Shown here in pieces: positions 1 through 5,958 of a stretch of 6,138 bases of DNA. How positions within the stretch are numbered: the first letter of the stretch is position 1; each line of letters opens with the position of its first letter. The notes beneath the pieces are model-generated. The model did no database searches, was not told the DNA's origin, and was given only the letters and a program-made list of their open reading frames with translations. The stretch is from Oxalobacteraceae bacterium UBA7693 (GTDB taxonomy: Bacteria; Pseudomonadota; Gammaproteobacteria; Burkholderiales; Burkholderiaceae_D). The DNA lies in the NCBI GenBank assembly GCA_002482715.1, contig DLGN01000327.1, positions 4,813-10,950 of the forward strand, read 5' to 3'. Position numbers and translations under genes: made by a program.

Positions 1-506
1 TAGAAGTACATCCAATTGAAATTGGCTTTATGCGAAGTATCGCCGCGATGTTGATGGCGGGACATGCAGAATCGGGGAAAGGTGGTGTCGCTATTTGGCT
101 GGACTATGGATTTCCGGCACACGAATACTACTTGCCGCAACGTGATCAGGGCACCTTGATGTGCCACTATCGGCATCACGCCCATCCTGATCCTTTTTAT
201 TTGCCAGGACTGCAAGATATCACCGCCCACGTCGATTTCACCGCCATCGCAATCGAAGGGGTGGAAGCAGGTCTTGATTTATTAAGTTACACCAGCCAAG
301 CGGGATTTTTACTCGGAGGGGGCATCACGGAAGTTTTGGCCCGGATTCCTGCGGAAGACAGTCGTCGTTACTTACCCGCCAGTAATGCAGTACAAAAATT
401 ATTGTCTCCTGCTGAAATGGGAGAATTATTCAAAGTATTAATTCTGGGCACTGGAGTCGCTTTGCCCGAAGCGTTGCTGCAACATGATCGCTGCCATCGC
501 CTTTAA
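1..506 (+). CDS. MidA/NDUFAF7-family SAM-dependent methyltransferase, C-terminal part (5' end outside window)
   Basis: The reading frame is open from the left edge (first full codon at base 3) to TAA at 504-506, giving 167 residues of a protein that in this family is usually about 380-400 residues long. The start therefore lies outside the window, and the ATG at 30 is internal. Family hallmarks are visible: LDYGFP followed by HEYY, then QGTLMCHYRHHAHPDP, then PGLQDITAHVDF. These are typical of the COG1565/DUF185 group, whose mitochondrial member NDUFAF7 methylates an arginine of a complex I subunit. The bacterial substrate is generally not known, and I infer only a protein methyltransferase role. 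The conserved C-terminal half of the Rossmann-like domain is intact with no frameshift. It is followed by 101 bases before the next gene on the same strand. Confidence 0.88.
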   Translation, partial: EVHPIEIGFMRSIAAMLMAGHAESGKGGVAIWLDYGFPAHEYYLPQRDQGTLMCHYRHHAHPDPFYLPGLQDITAHVDFTAIAIEGVEAGLDLLSYTSQAGFLLGGGITEVLARIPAEDSRRYLPASNAVQKLLSPAEMGELFKVLILGTGVALPEALLQHDRCHRL

Positions 507-562
507 ACCAAGCATTGACATCACTGCGACCGTGCGCATACAGAACGAAACACAGCATCCGC

Positions 563-568
563 TATAAC
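563..568 (+). promoter_or_regulatory. Possible -10 element upstream of the DUF2905 gene
   Basis: TATAAC matches the sigma-70 -10 consensus at 5 of 6 bases and lies 39 bases before the ATG at 608. No good -35 sits at the right distance. A perfect TTGACA occurs at 515-520, but it is 42 bases away, and its own downstream -10 (around 538-544) is poor. The 507-607 gap may simply be read through from the methyltransferase gene. This is a weak call. Confidence 0.2.
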
Positions 569-607
569 AGGTAAAGTGATTGAGTTATTTACATCAAAGG
601 ACAACAC

Positions 608-805
608 ATGATTCGCTGGGTATTGGTGATTTTTATTGGATTGGTGTTATTTGCTAATTTGCTGCCCTGGTTGCAGAAATTTGGCATAGGCAAACTCCCT
701 GGCGACTTGCGTTTAAAACTATTTGGTAAGATTTTTACTATTCCTTTTGCTTCGACGATTTTGCTCTCGCTAGTCATTTTGCTGGTTGCAAAATTTCTCA
801 AATGA
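608..805 (+). CDS. DUF2905 family small membrane protein
   Basis: This 65-residue protein has two hydrophobic segments, at about residues 2-20 and 45-63. They are separated by a short basic loop that carries the family signature GKLPGD (28-33), followed by IPFASTILLSL (45-55). Length and pattern fit DUF2905 (Pfam PF11146), a widespread family of two-pass inner-membrane proteins whose function is not known. The ATG at 608 is supported by AAAGGA at 596-601, six bases upstream, and by the hydrophobic N-terminus beginning directly after it. It lies downstream of the methyltransferase gene on the same strand and could be co-transcribed with it. A stem-loop follows two bases after the stop codon. 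No function is claimed. Confidence 0.88.
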   Translation: MIRWVLVIFIGLVLFANLLPWLQKFGIGKLPGDLRLKLFGKIFTIPFASTILLSLVILLVAKFLK

Positions 806-806
806 A

Positions 807-836
807 ATATAGCGTCGCATTCCAGCGACGTTGTAT
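807..836 (+). terminator. Stem-loop directly after the DUF2905 gene, terminator-like but lacking a T-tract
   Basis: Bases 807-818 (ATATAGCGTCGC) pair with 825-836 as a 12-bp stem containing two G-T pairs around a 6-base loop (ATTCCA). The core CGTCGC/GCGACG is perfect. It begins two bases after the TGA. On neither strand is it followed by a clear run of T, so it may act as a 3' end stabiliser or a Rho-assisted end rather than a classical intrinsic terminator. Confidence 0.4.
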
Positions 837-844
837 GAAATGTC

Positions 845-872
845 TTGAAAAAAATTGCTATACAGCTACATT
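845..872 (+). promoter_or_regulatory. Candidate sigma-70 promoter for the receiver-TPR / HDOD cassette
   Basis: TTGAAA (845-850, 5 of 6 to the -35 consensus) is followed after 16 bases by TACATT (867-872, 4 of 6 to the -10 consensus). It lies just past the stem-loop of the previous gene and about 135 bases before the next ATG. A second possible -10, TATGAT at 949-954 (5 of 6), is closer to the gene but lacks a good -35. The leader of the signalling cassette must start somewhere in 837-1006. Confidence 0.3.
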
Positions 873-954
873 ATAAAGACCTAATCGGTTAAAGTTTTAG
901 CACACGCTGGTCGTCATCTAAACTGTACAGATTTAATGTGTCGTTTTATATGAT

Positions 955-967
955 GTTTTGCCAAAAC
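955..967 (+). promoter_or_regulatory. Palindrome GTTTTG-C-CAAAAC, possible operator
   Basis: This is a perfect 6-base inverted repeat with a single central base, 39 bases before the receiver-TPR start and directly after the TATGAT hexamer at 949-954. Its centre is too tight to fold as an RNA hairpin without opening pairs, so if functional it would more likely be a dimeric DNA-binding site. It is A/T-rich, so chance occurrence is quite possible. Confidence 0.2.
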
Positions 968-1006
968 AATTAAAACAGGCAAACTCCTTCATCATCAAAG
1001 GTTTTC

Positions 1007-2641
1007 ATGAGCAATCTAGGGGAAATTCGCGCACTGCTAGTTGAGCCGCATTCTGGTATGCGCGTCAGCTTGCACAATATGCTGAACTTATGCGGCATCA
1101 CCAAGATCGATCACGGCATTTCTGCGGGCACCGCAATCCGTGCAATTCAATCAAAAGTTTATGATCTTATCTTGTGTGAATACGACTTAGGTGTCGGACA
1201 AGATGGACAACAGCTGTTAGAAGACGTTCGTCATCATAAGCTAACCCCACTATCAACGATCTTCATCATGGTGACAGCGGAACGTGCTTACGCCAAAGTG
1301 GTGAGCGCTGCAGAACTCGCTCCTTCCGATTATTTGCTCAAACCTTTCACGGCAGATGCTTTACTAGAAAGAGTGCTCAAGGCGATTGAAAAGCGCAAAG
1401 CTTTCATGGAAGTATTCAATTTAATGGATCAGGGTTTTGTTCGAGAAGCGCTTGAAGCTTGCGTCGAGGGTGAACAAGCTTTTCCCAGATACCTTGTAGA
1501 TTTTATGCGCCTGCGTGCCGAGCTACACGTCATCTTAGGTGAGGCGAACGAAGCCGAAGAACTGTATGTCAAGCTATACGAAATGAAGACAGTTGCCTGG
1601 GCAAAGTTAGGTCTGGCCAAAACTTTGTACATGCAAGGACGTTACCAAGAAGCAGAGGAAATTCTCACAAGTCTGGTGGCGGAAAATAATAAGTACATGG
1701 ATGCCTATGACTGGCTTTCCAAAACACACGAGGCAATTGGCGCACTACCAGAAGCAAAATCGGTACTCGATACTGCTGTCGTGGTATCACCACATGCAGT
1801 GCGCCGTTTGCGTAAATTGGGTTCGCTGGCACTTGAGACTGGCGATATAGAAACAGCAGAAAACGTTCTCAAAAAAGTCGTCAGCAAAGCGAAATATTCC
1901 GAATTTCGCGATCCCGAAGATCATGTCAAACTAGTCAATGCACTGGTAAAAAAAGGCGATCACAATCAGGCAAAATCTGTCATCCGCGACTTAGAAAAAA
2001 GCATGTCTGGAATCAAGAAGACCGAGGCTTGTCGTGCGATATCAGCAGCGATGTTACATGCCTCAACGGGGGATTCTGCCAAATTAACAGAAGAACTTGA
2101 TGCTGCCGTGTTAGCTAACCGTGACGAAATTGGATTATCCAATGATTTGAAGTTGGGATTAGCTAAGAGCTGTCTCGAAAACAATAACGAAGAGGCAGCT
2201 TCTGAAGTCATCATGGAAGTCATGCGTAATGCACCAAATCAGCAGATGGTCACTCGCGCACTGGGTGTATTTGAAAGCGCAGGCAAAGGACATATTGGAC
2301 AAGAACTCGTTCAAAGAAGTCAGAAGGAAGTAAAAGATCTGGTCGCACTCGGTGTTCAAAAAGCAAAAGAGGGCGACTTCCGTGGTTCAGTTGAACTCAT
2401 GTCGAGCGCTGCTAAGAAATCACCAGACAACCCACAAGTGGTTCTCAATGCTGCACTTGCTGCACTCAAGTGTATTGAAAATTTAGGGTGGGATCCTGCG
2501 ACTGGTGGCTTGGCAAAACAACTGATTGAATCAGCCGCGCGTTTAGACCCTATGAACAGCCGGTTAAAAGCCATCCGATCGTTATATGGAGAACTACAAA
2601 AACGATATGGAATTGACGCGGTTCGTACAAAACTAACATAA
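1007..2641 (+). CDS. Receiver-like domain fused to TPR repeats, probably a phosphorylation-independent response regulator
   Basis: This 544-residue protein has an N-terminal CheY-like receiver domain (about residues 7-128) followed by an all-helical tetratricopeptide region to the C-terminus. Clear TPR units lie at about 196-229, 230-263 and 264-297, with further degenerate ones up to about 530. There is no DNA-binding or catalytic output domain, so the likely role is protein-protein interaction in the cytoplasm. Against CheY (D12, D13, D57, T87, K109) this protein has E13, P14, E58, T90 and K112. The phospho-acceptor Asp is Glu (codon GAA, 1178-1180) and one metal-binding Asp is Pro, while the switch Thr and Lys remain. 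The ATG at 1007 is supported by AAAGG at 997-1001, five bases upstream. The next gene follows after 7 bases, suggesting an operon. Confidence 0.85.
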   Translation: MSNLGEIRALLVEPHSGMRVSLHNMLNLCGITKIDHGISAGTAIRAIQSKVYDLILCEYDLGVGQDGQQLLEDVRHHKLTPLSTIFIMVTAERAYAKVVSAAELAPSDYLLKPFTADALLERVLKAIEKRKAFMEVFNLMDQGFVREALEACVEGEQAFPRYLVDFMRLRAELHVILGEANEAEELYVKLYEMKTVAWAKLGLAKTLYMQGRYQEAEEILTSLVAENNKYMDAYDWLSKTHEAIGALPEAKSVLDTAVVVSPHAVRRLRKLGSLALETGDIETAENVLKKVVSKAKYSEFRDPEDHVKLVNALVKKGDHNQAKSVIRDLEKSMSGIKKTEACRAISAAMLHASTGDSAKLTEELDAAVLANRDEIGLSNDLKLGLAKSCLENNNEEAASEVIMEVMRNAPNQQMVTRALGVFESAGKGHIGQELVQRSQKEVKDLVALGVQKAKEGDFRGSVELMSSAAKKSPDNPQVVLNAALAALKCIENLGWDPATGGLAKQLIESAARLDPMNSRLKAIRSLYGELQKRYGIDAVRTKLT

Positions 2642-2648
2642 AGTTTCT

Positions 2649-4193
2649 GTGACTATTTCATCCAACACCAACAGCAGTGTTCGCGAGCGTTTACTCGACA
2701 AAATTCGTAGTGACAAAAACTTGCCTACGTTGGGAGTCACAATCAGCAAAGTCATTCAGATCACTTCGTCGGGAGAGGACTCGGTTTCTGAATTAGCACA
2801 CTTCATTCTGTCAGACGTCGCCCTCACACAAAAAATATTACACTTATCGAATACGATTGCCTACCGAACACCTGGAGGCGTGTCAGTAACCACTATTTCA
2901 CGAGCCATTTTTCTACTCGGTTTCGATACCATTAAAGCCAGCGCTATGGCGACTTTATTGGTGGATGGGTTCAAAGATCACAAACAAGCACAATCTGTCC
3001 GAAAAGAACTGGTGCAAGCTTTATGTGCTAGTGTGGCGGCGCGTGAAATTGCTAGGCGAAATCGCCATCCCAAAAGTGAGGAGGCCGCCGTTGCAGCGCT
3101 GTTTAAAAATATTGGTCGTATCTTGGTTGCCGCTTTTGACCACCCGCTATATGAGAAAATTCTCAGCTTAAGCTCATCGGATCCCGTACAAACAAATGAA
3201 ATTTGCAATCAATTATTAGGTTGCAGTTTTGAACGCTTCGGTCAGAGCGTTTTATACGATTGGAAAATTCCTGACAGTATCATCTTCGCATTGCAGCCAA
3301 TTTACGGCCACGCTAAAAAGACCCTACAAGATTCTGAATGGATTAAGCAAGTCGCTACTTTTAGTGAAGAGCTCGCAATAGTGATGGTACAAAGTACGCC
3401 TGGTGAGATATCGATAGAACAAGGTTGTGAACAACTCGTGAAACGCTTTGGTAGTGCATTAGATTTTAATGCAACTCAGCTTGATGAAGTTTTCAAAAAT
3501 GTCGATAAGGAAGCACGTCAACTAGCGATTACTTTAGAGGTTCCACTGGCAACATTGAATCATGTCGCAAACGCTCCGGTAGTGCGTGACAGCGATTTTT
3601 GTAATGAATTTATGCTGCCTGCGTTTGATGCCCAACAATTACAATCGGTTACCCGACATCCAAGTGGAAAACCAAGTAATGCACGCGATCTTTTGCTCGC
3701 TGGTGTCCAAGATGCCACGCAAATGTTGGCATCAAAACAGCTGAAATTGAATGATCTGGTGCTGCTTGTGCTGGAAACTTTATATGGCGCGATGGGATTC
3801 CGTTTTGCAACCGCCTGCTTACGGGACTTACAACAGGGAAAATACACTGCTCGCATTTCTGTTGGTGAAAAGTATATCGAGCGACAGAAGGAGTTTCAAT
3901 TTCCTGTGGAAACTGAAAATTCCATCTTTCATGTCGCAATGAACAATAATGTAGACCTGATGATTGAAGATGCTTTGAATCCAAAAATTCAAGCCATCTT
4001 GCCAGGCTGGCATAAACGTTTGCTGCCGGATGCTCGTAGCTTTATTATTTTGCCTCTGGTCATAGAAAATAAACCGCTAGGCTTATTTTATGCGGATCGC
4101 TGCTTACCTGCAAATGAAGGAGTTCCGCCAGATGAAACCGCACTCATCAAAACCTTAAAAGGCCAGTTAATGAGTGCGATGATGAAGCGTTAG
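2649..4193 (+). CDS. HDOD domain - GAF domain signalling protein
   Basis: This 514-residue protein carries an HDOD domain at about residues 12-215. The cues are LPTLG (25-29), the segment around ILSDVALTQKILHLSN (53-68), and the AIFLLG...I pattern (86-95). A GAF-like domain follows at about 345-512, ending in SFIILPLVIENKPLGLFYADR (split between 464 and 484). The middle (about 220-340) is helical and unassigned. At the position of the HD pair the sequence reads LFKNIGR (151-157), so His and Asp are Lys and Asn. Phosphohydrolase activity is not expected, as is usual for HDOD proteins, which act in signalling and regulation in ways mostly unknown. The start is GTG, 7 bases after the previous stop. 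The frame is closed upstream by TAA at 2634 and no good Shine-Dalgarno is visible, so translation is probably coupled to the receiver-TPR gene. Confidence 0.88.
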   Translation: MTISSNTNSSVRERLLDKIRSDKNLPTLGVTISKVIQITSSGEDSVSELAHFILSDVALTQKILHLSNTIAYRTPGGVSVTTISRAIFLLGFDTIKASAMATLLVDGFKDHKQAQSVRKELVQALCASVAAREIARRNRHPKSEEAAVAALFKNIGRILVAAFDHPLYEKILSLSSSDPVQTNEICNQLLGCSFERFGQSVLYDWKIPDSIIFALQPIYGHAKKTLQDSEWIKQVATFSEELAIVMVQSTPGEISIEQGCEQLVKRFGSALDFNATQLDEVFKNVDKEARQLAITLEVPLATLNHVANAPVVRDSDFCNEFMLPAFDAQQLQSVTRHPSGKPSNARDLLLAGVQDATQMLASKQLKLNDLVLLVLETLYGAMGFRFATACLRDLQQGKYTARISVGEKYIERQKEFQFPVETENSIFHVAMNNNVDLMIEDALNPKIQAILPGWHKRLLPDARSFIILPLVIENKPLGLFYADRCLPANEGVPPDETALIKTLKGQLMSAMMKR

Positions 4194-4198
4194 GATAC

Positions 4199-5014
4199 TC
4201 ACTGCAAGGGAATTCCCTGCTTCTTCGCCAAGGCATCAATGTCCTGCCATATTGTTAGCTGGTTTAACAATCTGCTTGCGGGGTCTATCATGCTGTTAAA
4301 ATTAAAAAATCGTTCAAGTGAATTCGCATCAAAAGGCAAGTTTTGCGAAAAATTGATTGTTCCATATTGCTTCTTAAACGCCATTAGCAAGTCGGCTGGT
4401 GCATCTTTGTGCCAAACCTGCATCATGCCACCGACCATCAAGGAACTATCAATCGTTTGCTCTAGTACACGTGGACTTTTACTGCTCTCGACATCGCGAT
4501 AATCAAGTAATCGGGGAAAGTAAAATTTTTTAATCCAGTGCGCCGGCATGCCACCTTTACGCATCAGCACAACGCTGCGCCAATGCTTCCAACATTTTTC
4601 ACTTTTATCTGTTGATTCAAAATGCGTATCTGCAAATACTTCACAATCTTCATCCAGCGTAATTTCCAAGACCACAGGTAAACCGATCTGAATGGAGATC
4701 GTTTCCAAACCTTCCATAACCGGTTTTTGCCCCCGCATGATTTGCAACTGCTGTACGAAGTTCTCCATCACATTACTATGCTCTGCGTAAATCACAGCGG
4801 TAGCCTGGCAGAATTGCGCAGCTGCTGAGAAATATGCCATCAGCTCGCCAATATAAATGCCCTCTTGACTTTCAAATGTCGATGAAGACTCTTGGCTTTG
4901 CAAGCCAACACGTGGCATGTTCTCGGGTATTCCTTGATTAAAAAAAGAATACAGATCTCGCGACAGAGATCCAACTTTGACAACGGTTCCTTTTGGCAAA
5001 ACATATGCGCTCAT
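4199..5014 (-). CDS. Protein of unknown function, 271 residues
   Basis: I do not recognise this protein. It is soluble in appearance, with no signal peptide or membrane segment. The most structured parts are GTVVKVGSLSRDLYSFF (9-25), GIYIGELMAYFSAAAQF (52-68), a probable strand PVVLEITLDEDCEVFAD (113-129), and WRSVVLMRKGGMPAHWIKKF (145-164). The order of these pieces is weakly reminiscent of ADP-ribosyltransferase-like folds, but the usual catalytic His near the N-terminus is not present (VGS instead of HG[TS]). This is only a hypothesis. The ATG is preceded by AGAAAG, a weak ribosome site. The gene lies 85 bases downstream of the GDT1-type gene on the same strand and could be co-transcribed with it. 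Its stop is 5 bases from the stop of the convergent HDOD gene. Base composition resembles its neighbours, so there is no obvious sign of recent transfer. Confidence 0.8.
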   Translation of the reverse strand: MSAYVLPKGTVVKVGSLSRDLYSFFNQGIPENMPRVGLQSQESSSTFESQEGIYIGELMAYFSAAAQFCQATAVIYAEHSNVMENFVQQLQIMRGQKPVMEGLETISIQIGLPVVLEITLDEDCEVFADTHFESTDKSEKCWKHWRSVVLMRKGGMPAHWIKKFYFPRLLDYRDVESSKSPRVLEQTIDSSLMVGGMMQVWHKDAPADLLMAFKKQYGTINFSQNLPFDANSLERFFNFNSMIDPASRLLNQLTIWQDIDALAKKQGIPLQ

Positions 5015-5039
5015 AAGTACTTTCTATCCGGAAATACAG

Positions 5040-5056
5040 GCCTAAAACAATTAGGC
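5040..5056 (-). repeat. Inverted repeat GCCTAA-N5-TTAGGC in the gap before the unknown gene
   Basis: A perfect 6-bp stem with a 5-base loop lies 26 bases upstream of the ATG at 5014. Read on the - strand, the T-run (T6) comes before the hairpin, not after it, and the downstream side reads CTGTATTT. It is therefore not a good intrinsic terminator for the transporter gene. It could be an operator, a leader hairpin or an RNA-processing site between the two genes. Confidence 0.35.
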
Positions 5057-5099
5057 AAAAAATTACACCAACTTCTCGATAAACCATAGCAGCAATTGC

Positions 5100-5666
5100 T
5101 CACATGCCACTTAAATTCAGCAAAACTAAAACACCCAAAATTGCAAACACTGCTGAAGCTAGCCATCTGACATAGTGAAATGGGAAATTGGGTGAAGCCA
5201 CTTTCCCTAAAAATACAGCAGGAACATCCGCTATCAGCATGCCTAAAGTGGTCCCTGCAATAACCATGCTTAATTCACTATATTTTGCGGCTAAGGCCAC
5301 TGTGGCCAATTGCGTTTTATCACCAATTTCAGCAAAGAAAAAGCTGATGAATGTCAGCATAAACACCCCAAACCGACCTTCATTCAACGTGCCGTCATCA
5401 ATCTCATCTGGCTTTAAAGTCCATATCGCAATAGCAAGGAATGAAAGTCCTAGTGCCCAGCGTAATATATCTGCAGAGATATGGCTAACGACCCACTGAC
5501 CAATTAGCCCAGCGAGGGTGTGATTTGCTAGTGTAGCGAGCAAAATGCCCAAAATGATCGGCACCGGTTTGCGGTATCGCGCGGCGAGTAACAGCGCCAA
5601 CAATTGCGTCTTATCACCAATTTCACCGATACTGACTGCAAATGTGGATACAAGAAATGCTTCCAT
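5100..5666 (-). CDS. TMEM165/GDT1 (UPF0016) family transporter, probable Mn2+ exporter
   Basis: This 188-residue integral membrane protein has about six hydrophobic segments arranged as two similar halves. Each half carries the family signature E-x-G-D-K-T: EIGDKT at 15-20 and again at 113-118. The acidic residues of these motifs are believed to bind the transported cation. Characterised bacterial relatives (for example MneA of Vibrio cholerae) export Mn2+, and eukaryotic GDT1/TMEM165 handle Ca2+ and Mn2+. Mn2+ efflux across the inner membrane is thus the best guess. Length and N-terminus (MEAFLVST before the first motif) match the family, which supports the ATG at 5664-5666, although the ribosome site is poor (CTTGG only). 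A long leader upstream holds candidate promoters and repeats. The unknown gene follows 85 bases downstream. Confidence 0.93.
   Translation of the reverse strand: MEAFLVSTFAVSIGEIGDKTQLLALLLAARYRKPVPIILGILLATLANHTLAGLIGQWVVSHISADILRWALGLSFLAIAIWTLKPDEIDDGTLNEGRFGVFMLTFISFFFAEIGDKTQLATVALAAKYSELSMVIAGTTLGMLIADVPAVFLGKVASPNFPFHYVRWLASAVFAILGVLVLLNLSGM
5307..5627 (-). repeat. Two 27-base near-identical copies encoding the two E-x-G-D-K-T motifs
   Basis: Bases 5307-5333 and 5601-5627 match at 25 of 27 positions and lie exactly 294 bases (98 codons) apart in the same frame. They encode the two signature motifs of the GDT1-type transporter and reflect its ancestral internal duplication. The identity at silent positions is higher than the rest of the two halves would suggest. 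Confidence 0.85.
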
Positions 5667-5737
5667 GATACCAAGAGAGATAAATGAGAGTGAAAGAGAT
5701 CCCGACTATTTTTAGTTTTCAATTTAACTATTATTGA

Positions 5738-5765
5738 AAAATAAAATGTACGAAAAATCTGTTAA
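5738..5765 (-). promoter_or_regulatory. Candidate proximal promoter of the GDT1-type gene
   Basis: On the - strand TTAACA (5765-5760, 5 of 6 to the -35 consensus) is followed after 16 bases by TATTTT (5743-5738, 4 of 6 to the -10 consensus). It would give a leader of about 65 bases. The surroundings are very A/T-rich, so such matches arise easily by chance. Confidence 0.22.
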
Positions 5766-5775
5766 GTGTTGGCAG

Positions 5776-5831
5776 AAATCAAGCTTCTTCAAATCAACGC
5801 GCCACAAGTAAATTGATGCAACATTTGATGC
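5776..5831 (-). repeat. Nested inverted repeats with ATCAA/TTGAT core in the transporter leader
   Basis: On the + strand AAATCAA occurs at 5776-5782 and 5791-5797, and TTGATGC at 5813-5819 and 5825-5831. The ATCAA cores are complementary to the TTGAT cores in nested order (5778-5782 with 5825-5829, and 5793-5797 with 5813-5817). A fifth copy, ATCAA, is at 5860-5864. They may be binding sites for a regulator or arms of a leader RNA structure. No known regulator motif was matched. Confidence 0.4.
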
Positions 5832-5877
5832 TTTGTGTTCGTTCAGTTTGAATTGAGTAATCAATGCTAAGAGGTGC

Positions 5878-5909
5878 ATTATACCGTAGCGAATAGCCTG
5901 CCTTGTCAG
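5878..5909 (-). promoter_or_regulatory. Candidate distal promoter of the GDT1-type gene with a perfect TATAAT
   Basis: The - strand reads CTGACA (5909-5904, 5 of 6 to the -35 consensus), 20 bases, then TATAAT (5883-5878, perfect -10). The spacer is longer than the usual 16-18 bases, so an activator or a -35-independent mode might be needed. A transcript from here would have a leader of roughly 200 bases before the transporter ATG. A small palindrome (5906-5917) overlaps the -35 element. Confidence 0.35.
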
Positions 5910-5958
5910 CTTGCTGATACTGAACTATCCAATCGCTGAATGATTAACATATTCGCTA
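5887..5958. repeat. 9-base inverted repeat TAGCGAATA / TATTCGCTA
   Basis: TAGCGAATA at 5887-5895 and its exact reverse complement at 5950-5958 are separated by 54 bases. The first arm lies in the spacer of the TATAAT promoter candidate. TGTCAG also occurs twice (5904-5909 and 5961-5966), 57 bases apart. This arrangement could serve regulator binding on both sides of a promoter. It could also be chance. Confidence 0.4.

Noticed and set aside
589..801. Open frame antisense to the DUF2905 gene
   Set aside because: It is a shadow of a clearly recognised small gene, and its product has no recognisable features.
923..930. CTGTACAG palindrome as a LexA/SOS box
   Set aside because: The LexA site in this group needs about 8 bases between CTGT and ACAG. 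Here the halves are contiguous, so it is only an 8-base palindrome.
3649..3984. 111-codon frame antisense to the HDOD-GAF gene
   Set aside because: It lies entirely inside a well-supported coding region on the other strand. It is a low-complexity shadow frame without a ribosome site.
5188..5499. 103-codon + strand frame within the GDT1-type gene
   Set aside because: It is antisense to a confidently identified membrane protein, and its composition reflects the complement of hydrophobic codons.
5724..5879. 51-codon open frame on the - strand in the transporter leader
   Set aside because: Its ATG overlaps the TATAAT hexamer, so a transcript from that promoter could not include it. It has no ribosome site, and its sequence looks like translated A/T-rich non-coding DNA.
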